Assembly (NCBI RefSeq): GCF_019923725.1
Contig: NZ_JAHXRI010000010.1
Location: 644,636-708,635, forward strand
DNA length: 64,000 nucleotides
Direction: 5' to 3'
DNA from: Zwartia hollandica
GTDB lineage: Bacteria; Pseudomonadota; Gammaproteobacteria; Burkholderiales; Burkholderiaceae_B
Below the pieces are notes generated by a model. It made no database searches, was not told where the DNA came from, and saw nothing but the letters and a program-made list of their open reading frames with translations. The translations under genes and the position numbers were made by a program. This document shows positions 29,658 to 37,640 of the stretch, piece after piece (positions within the stretch are counted from its first letter, which is position 1; every line of letters starts with the position of its first letter).

Positions 29658-30701
29658 TTACAAACCCTTGCTATCAAGGATACACGCCAGATCTACCATC
29701 CGACAGGCATAGCCCATTTCATTGTCGTACCAGGCGTAAATCTTCAACAGCGTGCCGTCGGTGACCATTGTCGACAAAGCATCCACAATTGAGCTGCGTG
29801 TATCCCGTGCGTAATCCGCACTCACCAGAGGGCGCGTCTCAAACCCCAAGATACCAGCTAAGGGCCCAGCAGCAGCTTTAGCGAACAAAGCGTTGACCTC
29901 TTCTGCCGTGGTTTCGCGCTTGAGTTCAAAGACGCAATCCGTCAACGAAGCATTCAATACTGGAGCCCGAACCGCGTGGCCGTTCAGCTTTCCTTTCAGC
30001 TCAGGGTAAATCAACGCGATGGCTGTCGCGCTCCCTGTTGTCGTCGGCGCCAGACTCAACATTGCACTGCGCGCGCGGCGCAAATCTTTATGGGGCGCGT
30101 CAACGACCTGGTTCGTATTGGTGGGGTCATGAATGGTCGTGATCTGTCCGTGCCGAATGCCGATCGACTCATGAATCACTTTGACCACGGGTGCGAGGCA
30201 GTTCGTCGTGCACGACGCAGCCGTCACAATTTTGTATTGCGCGGGATCGTACAAATGGTCGTTCACACCCACCACAATATTCAAGACCTTACCAACCTTG
30301 ACGGGCGCCGCAACGATCACGCGCTTGGCACCACGCTCGAGGTGTCCTTGAATCGTCTCGGGCGTTAAAAACTTTCCCGTGCATTCCAGCACCACGTCGA
30401 CGCCATAATCCCCCCAAGGGATTTCTGCTGACGTCGCGTAGGAAGAGAATCCAAGCTTCTTGTCGTTGATTCGAATCGTTTGGGCATCGTCGGCTTGTAT
30501 CTCTGCGCGCCAACGGCCCTGTACGCTATCAAATTCAAGCAAATGGGCAGTCGCCGCTGCGCCGCCCTTGATTTCATTTAAATGAACGACTTCCAGACGA
30601 TTGCCCGACCGAGGATCATCAGACTGCCGTTCAGCAGCCCCAAAGGCCGACCGCAAAGCAAGGCGTCCAATCCGTCCAAGTCCGTTAATACCGACTTTCA
30701 T
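29658..30701 (-). CDS. gapdh: Glyceraldehyde-3-phosphate dehydrogenase, ArsJ-associated
   Basis: A 347-residue GAPDH with the NAD-binding start ([17 protein letters not shown]), the catalytic cysteine C164 in ASCTTNC and the C-terminal WYDNEMGY. As the first gene of an operon with arsJ and acr3 it most likely forms 1-arseno-3-phosphoglycerate from arsenate and glyceraldehyde-3-phosphate for ArsJ to export, rather than serving glycolysis. An AGGGAG-like stretch (GGGAGAG) precedes the ATG. The promoter must lie in the 127-bp gap to slyX. Confidence 0.95.
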   Translation of the reverse strand: MKVGINGLGRIGRLALRSAFGAAERQSDDPRSGNRLEVVHLNEIKGGAAATAHLLEFDSVQGRWRAEIQADDAQTIRINDKKLGFSSYATSAEIPWGDYGVDVVLECTGKFLTPETIQGHLERGAKRVIVAAPVKVGKVLNIVVGVNDHLYDPAQYKIVTAASCTTNCLAPVVKVIHESIGIRHGQITTIHDPTNTNQVVDAPHKDLRRARSAMLSLAPTTTGSATAIALIYPELKGKLNGHAVRAPVLNASLTDCVFELKRETTAEEVNALFAKAAAGPLAGILGFETRPLVSADYARDTRSSIVDALSTMVTDGTLLKIYAWYDNEMGYACRMVDLACILDSKGL

Positions 30702-30761
30702 TCTGACTCTCCCATGCTTTCGCTACGTGTTGAACGGTAGGTAACACTATTTCAGACTGAA

Positions 30762-30773
30762 CTCTAGCAAGAG
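30762..30773. promoter_or_regulatory. Imperfect palindrome in the arsenic operon/slyX intergenic region
   Basis: CTCTAGCAAGAG is a 12-bp palindrome with one mismatched pair, 60 bp before the gapdh start. It is the best operator candidate I see in a gap that should hold divergent promoters, but it does not match an ArsR site I can name. Confidence 0.25.
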
Positions 30774-30828
30774 CATATGACGATTATGTGACAATACTCA
30801 TTCTTAGTCTTTGATACCGAGTCCCGTC

Positions 30829-31047
30829 ATGGTGCTACCCAGCGATCAAGTCGATCGACTTAACGAACTAGAAATGAAAATCGTCCTTGCGGACGATATG
30901 CTCGATCAACTTAATCAGACCATTTTTCGGCAACAGCAACAGATTGATGCCCTAGCTCAGGAAGTACGCACACTAAGGCAACAGCTTCCTCAGGATCGAA
31001 ACACTTCGGGGACAACGCTCTTGGATGAGCTTCCCCCACACTACTAG
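30829..31047 (+). CDS. slyX: SlyX family protein
   Basis: A 72-residue coiled-coil protein typical of SlyX: RLNELEMKIVLADDMLDQLNQTIF followed by a Gln-rich helix, and the conserved C-terminal PPHY. The ATG at 30829 gives the usual family length; a TTG six codons upstream is an alternative. Function is unknown in all bacteria. Its stop overlaps by 4 bp the stop of the convergent GST gene. Confidence 0.93.
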   Translation: MVLPSDQVDRLNELEMKIVLADDMLDQLNQTIFRQQQQIDALAQEVRTLRQQLPQDRNTSGTTLLDELPPHY

Positions 31048-31658
31048 CTTGGCTTGACAGGCTTGGCCATGACGCTCATGAACAAGTCGCTTTCTAACCA
31101 ACCATTTAACCAGCGGCGCACCGCAGGAAACTCGGCGGTACTAAACCAGTTGGCATCGACCGCTGCGAATTGGCGAACGAATGGAAAAATTGCCACGTCA
31201 CTCAAGCACGGATCTTGTCCACCAAGATATGGAAAGCGCACCAACCTAACTTCAAGATCATTAAGCAGCGCGAACCCAGCTTGTTCACGGTAATGCAATG
31301 ACGAAAATTCTGGATAGCGTTCGGCATACTTATAGCGATCTAGCCAATGCTTGAAGTCTGTGTCGTTACGCTGAACTAAACCGAGCTGCTCTGTCTCTTC
31401 GGCTCGTTGCAGCCACCTCTGCGGATCGTTCTGCTTCAGGGCCCAGCGCATGATGTCTAGACTCTGCTCGATGACCAGACCGTCTGCGCACTGCAGGACC
31501 GGAACCGTGCCTTTGGGTGAAATAGCCAGCATCGCTTGAGGCTTGTCTCGCAAACTAATTTCAATTTGCTCGACCTCGATGTCAGCAACGCGCAACGCCA
31601 TCCGCGCGCGCATGGCGTAAGGGCAACGACGATAAGAATAGAGAATCGCTTTAGACAT
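31044..31658 (-). CDS. Glutathione S-transferase/thioredoxin-fold family protein
   Basis: A 204-residue GST-like protein. Its N-domain begins AILYSYRRCPYAMRARMAL, with a glutaredoxin-like CPYA (Cys12), then KGTVPVLQC and a helical C-domain. The Cys instead of Ser/Tyr in the active site suggests an omega- or beta-like, thiol-transferase-type enzyme. The start overlaps by 8 bp the end of the upstream amidohydrolase gene, so the two are coupled. Confidence 0.9.
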   Translation of the reverse strand: MSKAILYSYRRCPYAMRARMALRVADIEVEQIEISLRDKPQAMLAISPKGTVPVLQCADGLVIEQSLDIMRWALKQNDPQRWLQRAEETEQLGLVQRNDTDFKHWLDRYKYAERYPEFSSLHYREQAGFALLNDLEVRLVRFPYLGGQDPCLSDVAIFPFVRQFAAVDANWFSTAEFPAVRRWLNGWLESDLFMSVMAKPVKPS

Positions 31659-32727
31659 CTAAACGATAGACCTTCGCCGCGGTTGCAAAAAATAACTGAT
31701 GCTTCTGCGCCTCAGTATATGAGGCCGCAATGCGCTTGAACGCATTCCAAACCACATGGTAGTCGACAGACTCTCTATCAGGCGGGAAGTTGCTCTCAAA
31801 CATACAGCGCTCAGGACCAAACTGCTCAATGCAATACTCGAAGAAGGGACCCCACGCTTGCGCCAGCACCTCAGACCCTGCGGGTCGTTCAAGCTTATTA
31901 AAGCCAAATCCAAGGTAACCCATACCCAGACCACCAAGCTTCACAAAAACATTCGGGCACTGAGCGAGGTCACGTAGTGCACTTCTCCATTGCTCATTGG
32001 TCTGTGCCTCATCGGCAAGGTAGGTCCGAGTCTTAGACAGCAAACCACCGATGTGATTCAGAATGATCGGGGTATTAGGAAACGCGCGCGCTAAATTACT
32101 AAGCTCTGGTATTTGGTGGTGATAAATCATCGCATCAAAACTCAGACCCCGTGATGCCAATTCAGCAAATCCGGCCCGAAAGTCCACATCAGCAAGTAAG
32201 CCCGGTGGAATTGCATAACGACCGTTATTTAGAGGCGGATCTGCATCCCATTTTGTAATGAGACGTACGCCGCGAAACCGCTCTGAAGCAGTGGCTATCT
32301 GAGCGTCTAACAATTCAGCAATGGCAGAACCATACGTTAAATCTGCTGTGCCGACGATGCCTGCTGCAACCTGCGCCACTCCGTAGGCCTGACTGGCTCC
32401 AATCGCTGCCATGCCATTTGCAAACTCGACCTCGCCAAGTCTGCTCATCATCTCAGGTCCATTCTTTCGATAATACGCACCACACTCAACAAACACCGAC
32501 GCAAGAATGTTGTGACCCGCTTTTGTATCAGCGATGAACTCCGGGAATAAATACGTTTGGCCCGGCCGCTCCCACAGATGGTGGTGCGCATCGATAATCG
32601 GACGTTGCGGGTCAATAATGTCTTCGCGTAATAAGGCACGCCAAGCGGAATTATCTTTGAGGACGTGGGGCGCAGCAGGCGTGCCATCCGGATTAAGGCT
32701 TACACGCAAAGGCAATTTACTTGGCAT
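31651..32727 (-). CDS. Amidohydrolase-2 family TIM-barrel hydrolase
   Basis: A 358-residue metal-dependent hydrolase of the COG3618/amidohydrolase_2 type. The first metal motif is IDAHHHLW; later segments include ILNHIGGLL and FESNFPPDRES, with the terminal metal-binding Asp. The ATG at 32727 is chosen because AAAGGGGAT precedes it; the frame is open further up, but the extension looks non-coding. Relatives hydrolyse lactones or decarboxylate cyclic acids; the substrate here is unknown. Confidence 0.88.
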   Translation of the reverse strand: MPSKLPLRVSLNPDGTPAAPHVLKDNSAWRALLREDIIDPQRPIIDAHHHLWERPGQTYLFPEFIADTKAGHNILASVFVECGAYYRKNGPEMMSRLGEVEFANGMAAIGASQAYGVAQVAAGIVGTADLTYGSAIAELLDAQIATASERFRGVRLITKWDADPPLNNGRYAIPPGLLADVDFRAGFAELASRGLSFDAMIYHHQIPELSNLARAFPNTPIILNHIGGLLSKTRTYLADEAQTNEQWRSALRDLAQCPNVFVKLGGLGMGYLGFGFNKLERPAGSEVLAQAWGPFFEYCIEQFGPERCMFESNFPPDRESVDYHVVWNAFKRIAASYTEAQKHQLFFATAAKVYRLDV

Positions 32728-32815
32728 CAAGATCCCCTTTATATTTTTTGAGTCGAGATAAAAATTGATATTGCTAAATTTATCAGGAATTTGACCTGCG
32801 CAAGAGACCAATGAT

Positions 32816-34021
32816 CTATCGCACGCCCGCTCGCCAAGGGTCACTATGCCGAGGATTCGACACAAAGGCAAAGTCAGTAAGGCTTTCTAGAAATGCAACC
32901 AGGTCAACGACCTCCTCCTCGGTGACGTTAAAGCCTTGCAAAAACTCGCTGCGCAAAGGATTGGGCTGACCCTTGTCTGCTGAGGCGCGGCCTGCACGGG
33001 CATAATGACCACGGATCACTTCAGCCAAGCTTGGAATCGAACCATCGTGCATATAAGGTGCGGTCAACGCAATGTTGCGCAAGGTCGGAGTACGAAACTT
33101 ACCGGTATCACCTGCGATACCGGTAATCTCGATAATTCCAGGGTTCGTCTGCGGATAGCCACCTTTACCGTCGACGTCATACAAGCCCGTATTGTGAAAC
33201 CCAAGCTCAGGAAAGGGCATCCGACTATGCTGAATATTGTCATTGAAGTTCAACCCGCCATGACAGTGGTAGCACTCCATTTTTTCACCAAAAAATAGCG
33301 ACTCGCCGCGCTTTGCGGAGGGACTCAAGGCATCTGCCTTGCCCTCATACCGGTAGTGATCGAAGGCGCTACTAAACGATACAAGGCTGCGTTGGAACGC
33401 GGCCAAGGCCTTCGTGACGGTTGATAGCGAGTAGAGCCCTGCATCCCCGAGGGTTGCCTCTTTTGGGAAAGCCTCGATAAACATTTTTTTGTAGCGCGGC
33501 TCTGACTTGAGTCTTTCGAATAGCAGTTCCTCGCGCCCAGCCATTCCCATTTCAACGGGGTGCTCACCAAAAATTGGAATGAGTGCTTGTATTTCCAAAC
33601 TATTCAGATTTGGGTTCATCCAAGTCAGGACGGGCAAATAACCCGCATTCGCCAGCGACATTGCACTGCGTCCCCCAAGCTTACCGTCTACACCTTCGGA
33701 CCGCGCCTTACCGTCAGTGAATGCTTTCTCTTGTCGATGACATGTCGCGCAAGACATCGACTCATCTGCAGACAATCGCTTGTCATAGAACAAATGTCTG
33801 CCTAGCTCAACTTTACCGAGCGACATCGGATTGTCTGGCGGCACAACAGGCTCTGGCGCCCAGGGGGCTAGGCCCCACTGGTATGCCACCTCGTGCCGGG
33901 ATGAGGAGTCGGCTTGCGTGGTGCTTTGAGCAAATACAGACCAAACAAGCAAAATCACCGTTGCACAAGCGAGCAACACGCTTAATAGTCTCAGGTGAAA
34001 CGATCCCGGCACTCTCATCAC
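32816..34021 (-). CDS. mbnH: MbnH-family di-haem cytochrome c peroxidase homologue
   Basis: A 401-residue exported c-type cytochrome. A signal segment covers residues 10-32. Two haem sites are present: C91-A-T-C94-H95 and C250-Y-H-C253-H254. The motif AFQRSLVS and the C-terminal VVDLVAFLESLTD are typical of the MauG/CcpA superfamily. Its partner MbnP gene starts 12 bp upstream on the same strand. In characterised cases MbnH oxidises a tryptophan of MbnP to kynurenine, creating a copper site. This pairing is the so-called 'metallo-mystery pair'. No methanobactin precursor gene is seen nearby. Confidence 0.9.
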   Translation of the reverse strand: MMRVPGSFHLRLLSVLLACATVILLVWSVFAQSTTQADSSSRHEVAYQWGLAPWAPEPVVPPDNPMSLGKVELGRHLFYDKRLSADESMSCATCHRQEKAFTDGKARSEGVDGKLGGRSAMSLANAGYLPVLTWMNPNLNSLEIQALIPIFGEHPVEMGMAGREELLFERLKSEPRYKKMFIEAFPKEATLGDAGLYSLSTVTKALAAFQRSLVSFSSAFDHYRYEGKADALSPSAKRGESLFFGEKMECYHCHGGLNFNDNIQHSRMPFPELGFHNTGLYDVDGKGGYPQTNPGIIEITGIAGDTGKFRTPTLRNIALTAPYMHDGSIPSLAEVIRGHYARAGRASADKGQPNPLRSEFLQGFNVTEEEVVDLVAFLESLTDFAFVSNPRHSDPWRAGVR

Positions 34022-34033
34022 AATATCCCCAAG

Positions 34034-34933
34034 TTACTTTGCGCTAAAGAAGCGCTGGAGACCAGCGGCATGATTCTCGTAGGGAAGTCCCAGAGCCGCC
34101 ATGATGGGTGGGCAATCCGCGTCTTTCAGAAAGCTCATGCAGCCTGGCGAAGTACCTGGGGTATTTACATCAACATTGGCACCTGCAAGTACTGCACCAA
34201 TGTCTGCAACGATCGTTTGCTTGCTTAGGTCAAACTGTGGCAAGCTCACCGTGAGTCGATTAGGATTTGCGCAAGCGGTAGGTGCTGCAGTCTTTGATGG
34301 GGATGCGCACATTGTGCTTCCCAAGTGGACCGAGAACCCGGATGCAGCTCCACCTCCATGACCAGCGCCGTGCGCTGCGCCATGCCCGTGCGCAGCCGTG
34401 GTGCCAGCACTGGCCATATCCACCTTCAAAAACTTGTAGCCTCCCTGCCATGTCCAGAACATGGCTGTGCTACTCAGGGGTGCGGGGGCAGTCGTAGGAT
34501 CGACATGGTTAAGCTTGAACGGCACGCCGAGGGTAAAGCGCACACCAGTATATTTACCGGGTGGAACCGTGCCACGCACAGAGGTGTTCGTGGGGACTGT
34601 GCCATTACGGCAAGGGCCTGTTGCATTTTCAAAGTCTAATAAAGCAACATTTTCTACCTGCCATGTCTTATCTTGCGTCAAGGTGAGAGCTGTTGCGCGA
34701 CCTTGTGCGTCAAGAAGCTCTACCTCGCTCACGAAGAAGCGAAAATCGCTTGGTGTGATTGTCGACTTTGTGCTGCCAATATCTTTATAGCTCTGGCCAC
34801 AAGAAAACGGTTGACCATTTACTTGCGCAGTGAACTTAATTTCAACGGGCTGCTGCTGCGCATGTGCCGTCGGCAAGCCAAGCCCACAACCCAATCCCAA
34901 CATCACTGCGAGTGTATTTACGTATTTCATCAT
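34034..34933 (-). CDS. mbnP: MbnP-family periplasmic copper-binding protein
   Basis: A 299-residue secreted protein (signal peptide to about residue 25, AHAQ). Family markers are PFSCGQSY, PSDFRFFVSEVELLD, GPCRNG and the aromatic MFWTWQGGYKFLKVDM region with W160 and W162. Cysteines at 45, 108, 209, 221, 265 and 274 fit the four-Cys family pattern plus extras. A His/Gly-rich insert at residues 182-195 has histidines at 182, 184, 188 and 192. MbnP binds Cu(I) after MbnH modifies a Trp to kynurenine; which Trp would be modified here is not certain. Followed by mbnH after 12 bp. Confidence 0.9.
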   Translation of the reverse strand: MMKYVNTLAVMLGLGCGLGLPTAHAQQQPVEIKFTAQVNGQPFSCGQSYKDIGSTKSTITPSDFRFFVSEVELLDAQGRATALTLTQDKTWQVENVALLDFENATGPCRNGTVPTNTSVRGTVPPGKYTGVRFTLGVPFKLNHVDPTTAPAPLSSTAMFWTWQGGYKFLKVDMASAGTTAAHGHGAAHGAGHGGGAASGFSVHLGSTMCASPSKTAAPTACANPNRLTVSLPQFDLSKQTIVADIGAVLAGANVDVNTPGTSPGCMSFLKDADCPPIMAALGLPYENHAAGLQRFFSAK

Positions 34934-34939
34934 TATTCC

Positions 34940-35434
34940 TTAATGTTTATGTGTCTTTTCACCGGGGCGTGGTCTTTGCACCCAGACAACCACCTTGACC
35001 TTTCCGGCTTTTTCGAACGTCAGCGTCATATCAAAGCGATCACCCACTTTTAAGGGGCGCTTTAACTGACGCAATAGCACTTGGTAGCCCTCTTCAGCAT
35101 CATGTCGAAATACGATCGACTGCCCAGGGGCAACCTGAATCGACTTCACATCGACCCAGGTAATTTCGTGATCGACTGAGTGTGTTTCGGTTCTGAACAC
35201 GGACTCGGTTGCAACAGCTGTATCTGCCTTCTGCAACAAATCGGGTGTCGTGCCAGTGTTTTTTAATTCCTTGAAATACACGGCATATTCACCGAGTTTT
35301 TCAGGATTCTCCACTGCATAGGGATGATCGATCACGAGTGCGCCCACTTTATTTCCATGGGCATAGGCAGCACCCAGAAAGAAAAAGCAGGAACACAAGC
35401 AACCTAGCGAAACAAAGAAACGTCGTAGACGCAT
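34940..35434 (-). CDS. PCu(A)C-like periplasmic protein lacking the usual copper ligands
   Basis: A 164-residue exported protein, started at the ATG at 35434 with GGAGAG upstream. After a signal peptide (cleavage near AYAHG), HGNKVGALVIDHPYA, GEYAVYFKELKNTG and RQLKRPLKVGDRFDMTLTFEKAG follow the PCu(A)C copper-chaperone fold. The usual H-Mx10-M...HxM ligands are largely absent: ETHSVDHEI keeps one His but no Met, and the HxM site reads YQVL. The tail is KTHKH. It precedes mbnP by 6 bp in the same operon, so a metal-handling or partner role is likely but its own ligands are unclear. Confidence 0.75.
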   Translation of the reverse strand: MRLRRFFVSLGCLCSCFFFLGAAYAHGNKVGALVIDHPYAVENPEKLGEYAVYFKELKNTGTTPDLLQKADTAVATESVFRTETHSVDHEITWVDVKSIQVAPGQSIVFRHDAEEGYQVLLRQLKRPLKVGDRFDMTLTFEKAGKVKVVVWVQRPRPGEKTHKH

Positions 35435-35451
35435 GATTCTCTCCAATCAAG

Positions 35452-35480
35452 CTCACCGCATCATCGCGCCTCGGTGAGGC
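35452..35480 (-). promoter_or_regulatory. Two mutually exclusive hairpins before the PCu(A)C-like gene
   Basis: On the plus strand GCCTC-GGT-GAGGC (35468-35480) forms one hairpin, while CTCACCG (35452-35458) can pair with CGGTGAG (35472-35478) to form another that uses the same bases. The second ends 11 bp from the Shine-Dalgarno. This could be an attenuator or translation switch; it may equally be chance. Confidence 0.3.
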
Positions 35481-35522
35481 GACGTGCGAGTTCAGACCGC
35501 TATCGCGGCAACGTATGAGGGC

Positions 35523-35918
35523 TTAGAGAGAAATGGGAGGTGCGCGTGGCGCATTGACGACCCAACGTGCCTGCGTATTCGGCAACGGTGAATCTGGATG
35601 AAGCGAAGGAAGTGCAGAGGAAGATGCCACTACACCCAAAAAATGTGCAGGCGGACGATCTAGAGAATGTACATTCAAGGCGCAGTATGCGCACTCTGAT
35701 GACGATTGATCGCTAGAATGATTCGTCGACTCTGAGTCGACCCTGTCTAGCTTGATGAACTTCGTACCTGTCGTCGTACAAACTTCTACCAAGAAATCTT
35801 GGCCGGACGACTCAGACAACACCACATGGCTGAGGGCTGGCGCGCATAGATTAAACAGCATCACCAGCAAGGCAATGCTACTTAAAATACGTTTATGCGT
35901 GCGCAGCACCAAGTTCAT
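35523..35918 (-). CDS. DUF2946-type small exported protein
   Basis: A 131-residue protein with an N-terminal hydrophobic segment (ILSSIALLVMLFNLCAPALSHVV) and a central SSECAYCALNVHSL, the C-x2-C...H pattern of DUF2946. Such proteins are often found beside copper-transport genes and are thought to be metal-related membrane-associated proteins; function is unproven. It is the first clear gene of the PCu(A)C-like/mbnP/mbnH run, 88 bp upstream, with an EF-hand protein gene before it. Confidence 0.75.
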   Translation of the reverse strand: MNLVLRTHKRILSSIALLVMLFNLCAPALSHVVLSESSGQDFLVEVCTTTGTKFIKLDRVDSESTNHSSDQSSSECAYCALNVHSLDRPPAHFLGVVASSSALPSLHPDSPLPNTQARWVVNAPRAPPISL

Positions 35919-35969
35919 AACCGAAGTATAGATCAGGATTTCTAGTCAGACTGGATTGGCTCAAGCGGA

Positions 35970-36248
35970 CTATTTTTTTAGAATCATGGCCTTGATTTGG
36001 TCCAAGGTGACGTAGCCCTTCTTTTCGACATCAATTTTGCTGAACGACGAAGCAATACGAGGCATGCCGGCCTTCGCCTCTTCAAGCGTCAGTTTGCCAT
36101 CCGCATTTTTGTCAGCTGCCGCAAAGCGTTCTTCTGCTTGCTTGACCTCATTTGCCTGACTAGTAGTCATTGTCTGGGCAACACTAGCGGCACCCAACGA
36201 AATGCCCATCAGGACGACTAGACTAGCTAAAGCAAGACGCATCTTCAC
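35970..36248 (-). CDS. EF-hand domain periplasmic protein
   Basis: A 92-residue exported protein with a signal peptide (KMRLALASLVVLMGISLGAAS). Two EF-hand loops follow: DKNADGKLTLEE, which has all the expected calcium ligands, and DVEKKGYVTLDQ, which is weaker. I choose the GTG at 36248 because GGAG lies seven bases upstream; the ATG two codons later is the alternative. It lies on the same strand 51 bp before the DUF2946 gene. Calcium or another metal could be bound. Confidence 0.8.
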   Translation of the reverse strand: MKMRLALASLVVLMGISLGAASVAQTMTTSQANEVKQAEERFAAADKNADGKLTLEEAKAGMPRIASSFSKIDVEKKGYVTLDQIKAMILKK

Positions 36249-36431
36249 AGTAGAACTCCAAGTGACAAAACAGAAGGATTGGACTGTAGCACTAGTCGCC
36301 CAGCGATCTCCGCCAAACTCCTCACTAAAACTACACTCAAATTTATTGAGCCATAGTTGCGGGTATATTAGGCAACGAGACAAACATACGTCAAACCCTT
36401 CTTGACCATTCACACTGGGCAACTGACCATC

Positions 36432-37595
36432 ATGAAAATCACAAAAATCGAACCCTTGCACATCGGGCAATTCATGTTCGCCCGCATCAGTACCGACGCA
36501 GGCATCACCGGCTTTGGGGAAGCGGGCACCTGGGGCCATATCGAGGCCGCTGGTATCTGTATGAAGCGCTTCGCGGAATATCTTGAAGGTAAAGATCCCT
36601 TCCCAATCGAACACCACTGGAACGTGATGCATCGCTTTAGCTACTTCCAGGGCATGGCTGAAAATGCAGCCATTTCTGCCATCGACATGGCCTTGTGGGA
36701 TATCAAGGGCAAGGCGCTTGGCGTACCGATTTACGAACTACTAGGTGGCGCCGCGCGGACCAAGGCGCGCATTTACGGTCATATCTACGAAAACACGATT
36801 GAGAAGATGTTGGTTGAATGCGAAGTCAAAATGAACGCGGGCTTTACGGCCTTTGGGCACCTCAATCCTTTTCTCGATGAAGGCAACGATAAGGTTTACT
36901 TCAAGACCCACATCAAGAAGATGCGCGATGCCATTGAAAATACCGAACGTATGCGAGCAGTCGTTGGCGATCGCGTCGATCTCTTGATAGAAATTCATCG
37001 TCGCCTCACACCGGCTGAAGCGATTGTCTTCGCGCACGGCATTGAGCATACGCACCCAATGTTTATCGAAGATCCCATTCGACCAGAAAGCAATGATGCG
37101 ATGGCCCGCGTAGCAGAGAAAATTAATATCCCGATTGCTACAGGCGAACGCTTTTCAACAATCTATGAATTCCAAGCGCTCATGGCGCGAGGCGGTGTGG
37201 AATATGCACGCGTCGATCTGTGTTTATGCGGAGGCATTACGGGCGCTAAAAAAGTTGCTGCAATCGCCGAAGCGTATCAAGTCCAAATCGTGCCGCACAA
37301 TCCGCTCTCACCTATCGGTCTTGCCGCCTGCCTACAAGTTGCCGCAGCCATTCCAAACTTTGCGATTCAAGAGTACGCAACAGGCTTCGAGGCGGGCACC
37401 TTCGAATCGCGCCCTGAACACTTGGGGAGCAATATCGTCGATAAAGTTCCATTACCAAAGGATGGCTTCGTCGATATTCCGACTGGCCCAGGGCTAGGCA
37501 TGAATCTTTTGTCTGACGCGCAAAAGATTCGGCCACCCTTGTTAAAACCAATTTCGATGCGCCCGCACTTCGATGGGTTTATTGTCGATCAGTGA
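36432..37595 (+). CDS. Enolase-superfamily sugar-acid dehydratase (mandelate racemase/muconate lactonising group)
   Basis: A 387-residue enolase-superfamily protein. It starts at the ATG at 36432 (KITKIEPLHIGQFMFARI). Metal ligands are in IEIH, FIEDPI and ATGERF; a catalytic His is in VPHNPLSP. The spacing fits the galactonate/mannonate dehydratase branch, but the sugar acid cannot be told from sequence. No sugar transporter or kinase is adjacent, and a perfect terminator follows the stop. Divergent to the EF-hand gene across a 183-bp gap that holds no gene. Confidence 0.88.
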   Translation: MKITKIEPLHIGQFMFARISTDAGITGFGEAGTWGHIEAAGICMKRFAEYLEGKDPFPIEHHWNVMHRFSYFQGMAENAAISAIDMALWDIKGKALGVPIYELLGGAARTKARIYGHIYENTIEKMLVECEVKMNAGFTAFGHLNPFLDEGNDKVYFKTHIKKMRDAIENTERMRAVVGDRVDLLIEIHRRLTPAEAIVFAHGIEHTHPMFIEDPIRPESNDAMARVAEKINIPIATGERFSTIYEFQALMARGGVEYARVDLCLCGGITGAKKVAAIAEAYQVQIVPHNPLSPIGLAACLQVAAAIPNFAIQEYATGFEAGTFESRPEHLGSNIVDKVPLPKDGFVDIPTGPGLGMNLLSDAQKIRPPLLKPISMRPHFDGFIVDQ

Positions 37596-37610
37596 TCCTT
37601 TAGACAGATA

Positions 37611-37640
37611 GAAAAATACCCGCTTATGCGGGTATTTTTC
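37611..37640. terminator. Bidirectional terminator
   Basis: A perfect 13-bp stem (GAAAAATACCCGC/GCGGGTATTTTTC) with a TTAT loop gives a T-run on either strand. It serves the dehydratase gene and, from the other side, the convergent secreted-protein gene whose stop is at its edge. Confidence 0.95.

Noticed and set aside
30702-30828. An ArsR gene or known ArsR operator in front of the arsenic operon
   Set aside because: The gap is too short for a regulator gene, and the only palindrome (30762-30773) does not match a site I can name.
32728-35969. A possible methanobactin precursor (mbnA) near the MbnP/MbnH genes
   Set aside because: The short gaps (88 bp before mbnH's end, 88 bp and 51 bp upstream) contain no small Cys-containing leader-peptide frame with a ribosome site.
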